Source: Parabacteroides hominis (GTDB lineage: Bacteria > Bacteroidota > Bacteroidia > Bacteroidales > Tannerellaceae). From it: a DNA stretch of 19,366 nt. Every line of letters begins with the position of its first letter. The first letter of the stretch is position 1. Shown one piece after another: positions 17,252 to 19,366 of the stretch. The notes below the pieces were generated by a model, which did not search any database, had not been told where the DNA came from, and saw only the letters and a list, made by a program, of their open reading frames with translations. The position numbers were made by a program, and so were the translations under genes. The DNA lies in assembly GCF_014287585.1 (NCBI RefSeq), contig NZ_JACOOJ010000056.1:1-19366 (forward strand), read 5' to 3'.

Positions 17252-18307
17252 ATGAGAAAATCTTTTAGTCTACTATTCATAACCCTGATTGCCCTATATG
17301 GCTGGGTCGGATATCGAATGATCCACAACAAATATTTGCCTCAATGCCAACCGGAAGGAAGCCTATCCGATGTTGCCGAGGAGGTGATCGCTATTCCCTT
17401 GGAAACGAACGAATTTTGTTCATTGAAAAAGATCAAGATGATCAAACGCGACCGGGAAGACATCTTCCTCGTCAGCAACCGTCAACTATATCATTTCAAC
17501 AGTTCCGGCAAGTATCTCGGACAAATAACAGCATGCCGGCCGGAAACAGGACAGCCTGTCGAACTGGCAGATTATGCGGTCGATCCCGTCCACGACCGGC
17601 TCATTGTAATCGGAACCGGGCATGAGGTATATTATTATGATTACGACGGACAACTCCTTTTCCAAAGCATTCTGCCTCAAGATGCTTCGTGGAAAACTTT
17701 CGGGCATATGGCTTACTACGACAACCATCTGTGGGCAACAATCGACTTGATCAACTCTGAAAACAAACAAGCTCCGACACTCGAACAATGGCTCTATAAA
17801 TTTGATCTCGGTTTTAAAGAAGTCGGGAAACGAAAACTGGATGTAGCCGACTTAGGACGGATGGATATCAATCACAAAACGGATCCCGAAATAGCTGTCA
17901 AGGACGGGCACGTTTATGTACAGGCCCCATCCTTACAGCCGGCCCATATCTTGAACGACACGCTTTACCTCATCAGTTGTAACCAGTTGGCTATCACGGA
18001 GGACTATGCAAAGATTCTTCCTTTGCAGATCGGGGCACGCTTTCTGGTCTCAACCCACTACGATCCGACCTTGCCGGAACGTAGCTATACATTTTGTTAC
18101 GACCGACAAAAGACAAAAGCCTATAACGTACAAGGGGGACTGGATGATAATTTTTACAAGACAGGCAAAGTTCCCGAACTTCAATCCATAGACCTTCAGA
18201 GCAACACCTATTGTTACTATAAAAGCGGCGAAGAACTCGCCAACTCTTTTCCTGACCGGACAAACAAAGGCAATCCAGTCTTATTTATAGTAAAAATGAA
18301 AGCCTGA
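17252..18307 (+). CDS. 6-bladed beta-propeller domain protein
   Basis: A 351-residue protein of the 6-bladed beta-propeller type that is widespread and highly duplicated in Bacteroidales. A hydrophobic N-terminal segment (5-20) followed by GYRMIHNKY suggests a signal anchor or uncleaved signal, so the propeller should face the periplasm. The family start EEVIAIPLETNE (47-58) is clear, followed by repeated strand pairs such as DIFLVSNRQLYHFNSSGKYLGQI and the later YYDYDGQLLF. The biochemical role of the family is not established. It begins 33 nt after yaaA. Its last codons form the left arm of the terminator described next, which is a compact arrangement. Confidence 0.8.
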   Translation: MRKSFSLLFITLIALYGWVGYRMIHNKYLPQCQPEGSLSDVAEEVIAIPLETNEFCSLKKIKMIKRDREDIFLVSNRQLYHFNSSGKYLGQITACRPETGQPVELADYAVDPVHDRLIVIGTGHEVYYYDYDGQLLFQSILPQDASWKTFGHMAYYDNHLWATIDLINSENKQAPTLEQWLYKFDLGFKEVGKRKLDVADLGRMDINHKTDPEIAVKDGHVYVQAPSLQPAHILNDTLYLISCNQLAITEDYAKILPLQIGARFLVSTHYDPTLPERSYTFCYDRQKTKAYNVQGGLDDNFYKTGKVPELQSIDLQSNTYCYYKSGEELANSFPDRTNKGNPVLFIVKMKA

Positions 18308-18330
18308 CTTCACTGCCAGGCTTTCATTTT
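18293..18330. terminator. Bidirectional terminator overlapping the end of the propeller gene
   Basis: A perfect 14-bp inverted repeat, AAAATGAAAGCCTG (18293-18306) / CAGGCTTTCATTTT (18317-18330), with a 10-nt loop. The left arm is coding sequence (codons for Met-Lys-Ala) and the stop TGA spans the arm/loop junction. Each strand ends in a T-run, so it can serve both the propeller gene (plus) and the barrel gene (minus), whose stop is at 18337. Confidence 0.85.
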
Positions 18331-18336
18331 CAGGAA

Positions 18337-19092
18337 TTAGAAAATCCGTCCGCAAAGGCGTATCTTCATGACCGGATAAACAGTCAGCTTATCCATAACT
18401 TTCGAAAACGTATCGTCCGGATCGACTTCATCCAACAACTTGTCGACATTGCCATAGTCTGTATAGACATCCGGTTTGCCATGGAACTGGACTCCCAGTT
18501 CGAACATCACGCCAAGCCGTTTCTTCGGTACGGCACGACCGAACCCCAATCCCACATACGGACGGAAATTTGAAACCTTCAAGCCACCTGACACATTACC
18601 GTCTTTGTCTACCGGAATCGTATAATCGCCGATAACAACACCGGCCTTACCGGCTTCGGCAACCAATTCCTTCAATTCATCGCTATGTCCGTTTATCTTT
18701 AATAAAGTTCCCCCGCCAAAGTAAGCACCGGCAGTCAAAAAGAAGGCGCCCTTGTTAAAGGGATAATAATTCACAAGCAATTCACCGGAAACCCGCTTGA
18801 TACTTCCTTCCAGATCGATTGAAGAAGGGACACTTATCCCTTGAACAGCATCCACTTCAACATCCACATCCGTACTCATGCTGAAATTTGGCATAATGGA
18901 AAAACCTCCACGCAAAGCAAAGCGGGAAGTAATAGGCGTTGCCACATTCACATCGATACCGGTAGTACCGACACCCACACCTACAGCTAAAGAATTAAAC
19001 ACTCCCAATTCCTTTTGGGCCATAATATCATTCGCAATGACGCCTGAAAAGGCCAACGAAATAACACAAAGCAGAGTTCTAAAAGCTTTCAT
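18337..19092 (-). CDS. Outer-membrane beta-barrel protein
   Basis: A 251-residue predicted outer-membrane porin-like barrel. The signal peptide runs to about residue 26 (MKAFRTLLCVISLAFSGVIA, then NDIMAQ). The mature part shows alternating hydrophobic strands: SLAVGVGVGTTGIDVNVATP, FALRGGFSIM, GELLVNYYPF, FFLTAGAYFGGGTL, FRPYVGLGFGRAV and VMFELGVQFHG. It ends VMKIRLCGRIF with the terminal Phe typical of barrel proteins. The frame also opens upstream at a TTG (19101), but the ATG at 19092 begins a normal signal peptide, so it is preferred. It is a small barrel of unknown function; similar proteins are often annotated only as outer-membrane beta-barrel protein. Convergent with the propeller gene. 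Confidence 0.75.
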   Translation of the reverse strand: MKAFRTLLCVISLAFSGVIANDIMAQKELGVFNSLAVGVGVGTTGIDVNVATPITSRFALRGGFSIMPNFSMSTDVDVEVDAVQGISVPSSIDLEGSIKRVSGELLVNYYPFNKGAFFLTAGAYFGGGTLLKINGHSDELKELVAEAGKAGVVIGDYTIPVDKDGNVSGGLKVSNFRPYVGLGFGRAVPKKRLGVMFELGVQFHGKPDVYTDYGNVDKLLDEVDPDDTFSKVMDKLTVYPVMKIRLCGRIF

Positions 19093-19177
19093 AATCACCA
19101 AAAAATTGTATTTGTATTAAAATAAAGTTCAACAAAGGAAAGAAGAAATTTTGAAATAAAAACTGATATAGAATAAA

Positions 19178-19213
19178 AAAAGGGGCTGTCCAAAAAGTGT
19201 GACAGCCCCTTTT
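19178..19213. terminator. Hairpin at the left end of an IS1182-type element
   Basis: A perfect 13-bp inverted repeat, AAAAGGGGCTGTC (19178-19190) / GACAGCCCCTTTT (19201-19213), with a 10-nt loop (CAAAAAGTGT). On the minus strand it ends in a run of seven T. It lies about 63 nt before the transposase ATG. It probably marks the terminal region of the element and insulates the transposase gene from transcription entering from outside. Confidence 0.7.
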
Positions 19214-19275
19214 GCTATTGTTTATTTCGGTAAAAAGTAGTATCTTACCGTTGCAAAAAAACAAACATTATAGCA

Positions 19276-19366
19276 ATGGCTAAGATAGTATTTAAAGAGT
19301 TAACATCCAACCAAAATGTACTTTTTCCGGTTAGTTTATCGGAAAAGATAGCTCCCAATCATCCCG
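19276..19366 (+). CDS. IS1182-family transposase, N-terminal fragment
   Basis: Only the first 30 codons are in the window: MAKIVFKELTSNQNVLFPVS followed by LSEKIAPNHP. This matches the remembered start of IS1182-type transposases in Bacteroidales, where MAKIVFKE and an ENHP-like motif in the N-terminal transposase domain are usual. The gene runs off the right edge, so whether it is intact is unknown. Confidence 0.7.
   Translation, partial: MAKIVFKELTSNQNVLFPVSLSEKIAPNHP

Larger units (their letters stand above)
19178..19366 (+). mobile_element. Left end of an IS1182-family insertion sequence (cut by window edge)
   Basis: Begins at or close to the GGGGCTGTC hairpin and continues past the window. 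The exact left boundary cannot be set because the right inverted repeat and target duplication are not visible. The family call rests on the transposase N-terminus. Confidence 0.6.

Overview
This window reads as chromosomal DNA of a gut-type Bacteroidales bacterium, most likely Parabacteroides or a close relative. The signs are promoter motifs matching the Bacteroidetes -7 element (TAnnTTTG), a periplasmic bile-salt-hydrolase-type enzyme, a GH78 rhamnosidase, 6-bladed beta-propeller and OMP beta-barrel families typical of this order, and the start of an IS1182-type transposase. The genus is inference; no rRNA or tRNA gene is present.

Layout, left to right. (1) 1-287: non-coding, AT-rich. (2) 288-1994 (-): RecQ-family helicase with a C-terminal Cys cluster. 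(3) 2261-3354 (+): an AT-rich pair of paralogous secreted proteins of unknown function, the first ending in three CxxC pairs. (4) 3426-6014 (-): complete clpB, with a hairpin in its upstream region. (5) 6299-8160 (-): a likely operon of a choloylglycine-hydrolase-family enzyme followed by an ADP-ribosylglycohydrolase. (6) 8161-8814: gene-free stretch holding a degenerate ~21-bp repeat and a long inverted repeat. (7) 8815-9681: a decayed IS5-family element with recognisable ends and a TAA target duplication. (8) 9915-11148 (+): an AT-rich module of a lipoprotein and a broken, truncated C13/caspase-like peptidase gene, closed by a strong terminator. (9) 11218-13485 (-): outer-membrane beta-barrel receptor. 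(10) 13743-18307 (+): alpha-L-rhamnosidase, yaaA and a beta-propeller protein in close tandem, ended by a bidirectional terminator. (11) 18337-19092 (-): outer-membrane beta-barrel protein. (12) 19178-19366: left end of an IS1182-family element running off the window.

Housekeeping and stress genes (recQ, clpB, yaaA) are interleaved with envelope genes for life in the gut: bile acid or amide hydrolysis, rhamnose release from glycans, and outer-membrane barrels. The two AT-rich insertions (2261-3354 and 9680-11148) look like accessory DNA, and the second lies directly beside the IS5 relic. No CRISPR array, phage module or obvious complete new defence system is visible. The most unusual points are the secreted paralog pair with a DnaJ-like Cys tail, the C13-like pseudogene, and the repeat/palindrome element at 8545-8650.
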